Positions 61,248-61,274 of a stretch of DNA of 61,274 nt are shown piece by piece. A program made the position numbers and the translations under genes. The stretch spans positions 1 to 61,274 of the forward strand of contig NZ_JANFYN010000010.1 of the NCBI RefSeq assembly GCF_024460475.1. The letters are read 5' to 3'. The notes under the pieces were generated by a model. The model did not search any database. It had not been told where the DNA came from and was given only the letters and a program-made list of their open reading frames with translations. Every line of letters starts with the position of its first letter. The first letter of the stretch is position 1. This DNA comes from Holdemanella sp. MSK.7.32. GTDB lineage: Bacteria; Bacillota_I; Bacilli_A; Erysipelotrichales; Erysipelotrichaceae.

Positions 61248-61274
61248 ATGCTAGATAAAAAAGAGTTTGATCTT
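61248..61274 (+). CDS. Start of a gene cut by the window end
   Basis: ATG at 61248 follows GGAGGGAGTAAAT, and nine codons (MLDKKEFDL) are visible. The ribosome site is good. The product cannot be named from so little. Confidence 0.5.

Overview
The window is AT-rich. Its genes look like those of a low-GC gut Firmicute, most likely of the Erysipelotrichia/Coprobacillaceae kind: AAGGAGG ribosome sites, TTGACA/TATAAT promoters, a class B sortase, and VirB4/VirD4/PrgI-type Gram-positive conjugation genes. Nearly all of it is mobile DNA. This is inference from gene content; no database was searched.

Layout. (1) 0.46-1.63 kb: an IS1595-like insertion sequence whose transposase has two in-frame stops. 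(2) 1.7-6.3 kb (+) and 6.9-11.2 kb (-): two homologous integrase modules in mirror image around an intact tRNA-Arg(CCT) gene at 6.57-6.65 kb. Each module, read from outside in, has a palindromic operator, two tandem terminator hairpins, an HTH gene, a long conserved non-coding segment, an orphan PemK/MazF-like toxin gene, an excisionase, a tyrosine recombinase that has lost catalytic residues, and an intact tyrosine recombinase. (3) 11.4-30.4 kb (+): a type 1 BREX phage-defence locus (brxA, brxB, brxC, pglX, pglZ, brxL) led by a small Xre regulator. Five non-core genes are woven in: a DUF4238 protein, an AlbA_2/Schlafen-type ATP-binding protein, an Mrr-like endonuclease, a DUF4365 protein and a 75-residue protein. 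(4) 30.4-59.1 kb (-): the conjugation and maintenance part of an integrative conjugative element (ICE). It holds a cell-wall hydrolase, VirB4, PrgI, RelBE, TrbL- and TrbC-like proteins, VirD4, PcfB, relaxase, MobC, primase-like and ArdC-like proteins, sortase B with a thioester adhesin, a PBECR4 nuclease, ParB, a Lar-like protein, SSB, ParA and RhuM. A TetR plus LRR/FIVAR surface-protein pair (32.0-34.6 kb) is a cargo insert with visibly higher GC. (5) 59.2-59.6 kb: the right end of the element, with integrase arm-type repeats and the 3' half of a tRNA-Arg(CCT). (6) 59.8-61.3 kb: a MerR regulator, a small membrane protein and a decayed sortase B fragment that suggests the remains of a second, related element.

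How it works together. The right-hand integrase module probably moves the ICE. Repeats of the form GTTCGGAT/ATCCGAAC and GTGCTAATAAA occur only near 6.8 kb and 59.3-59.5 kb, which supports ends near these points. The tRNA 3' half at 59.6 kb does not match the tRNA at 6.6 kb outside the anticodon loop, so the region is not one simple insertion but a composite or accreted element. BREX is defence cargo, and the Lar- and ArdC-like genes may protect the element when it enters a new cell.

Best candidate for something undescribed: the ~355-nt conserved non-coding segment in both integrase modules (2568-2923 and 10238-10592). It looks better conserved than some neighbouring proteins and shows paired compensatory changes in two stems, as expected of a structured RNA, directly upstream of an antitoxin-less PemK/MazF toxin.
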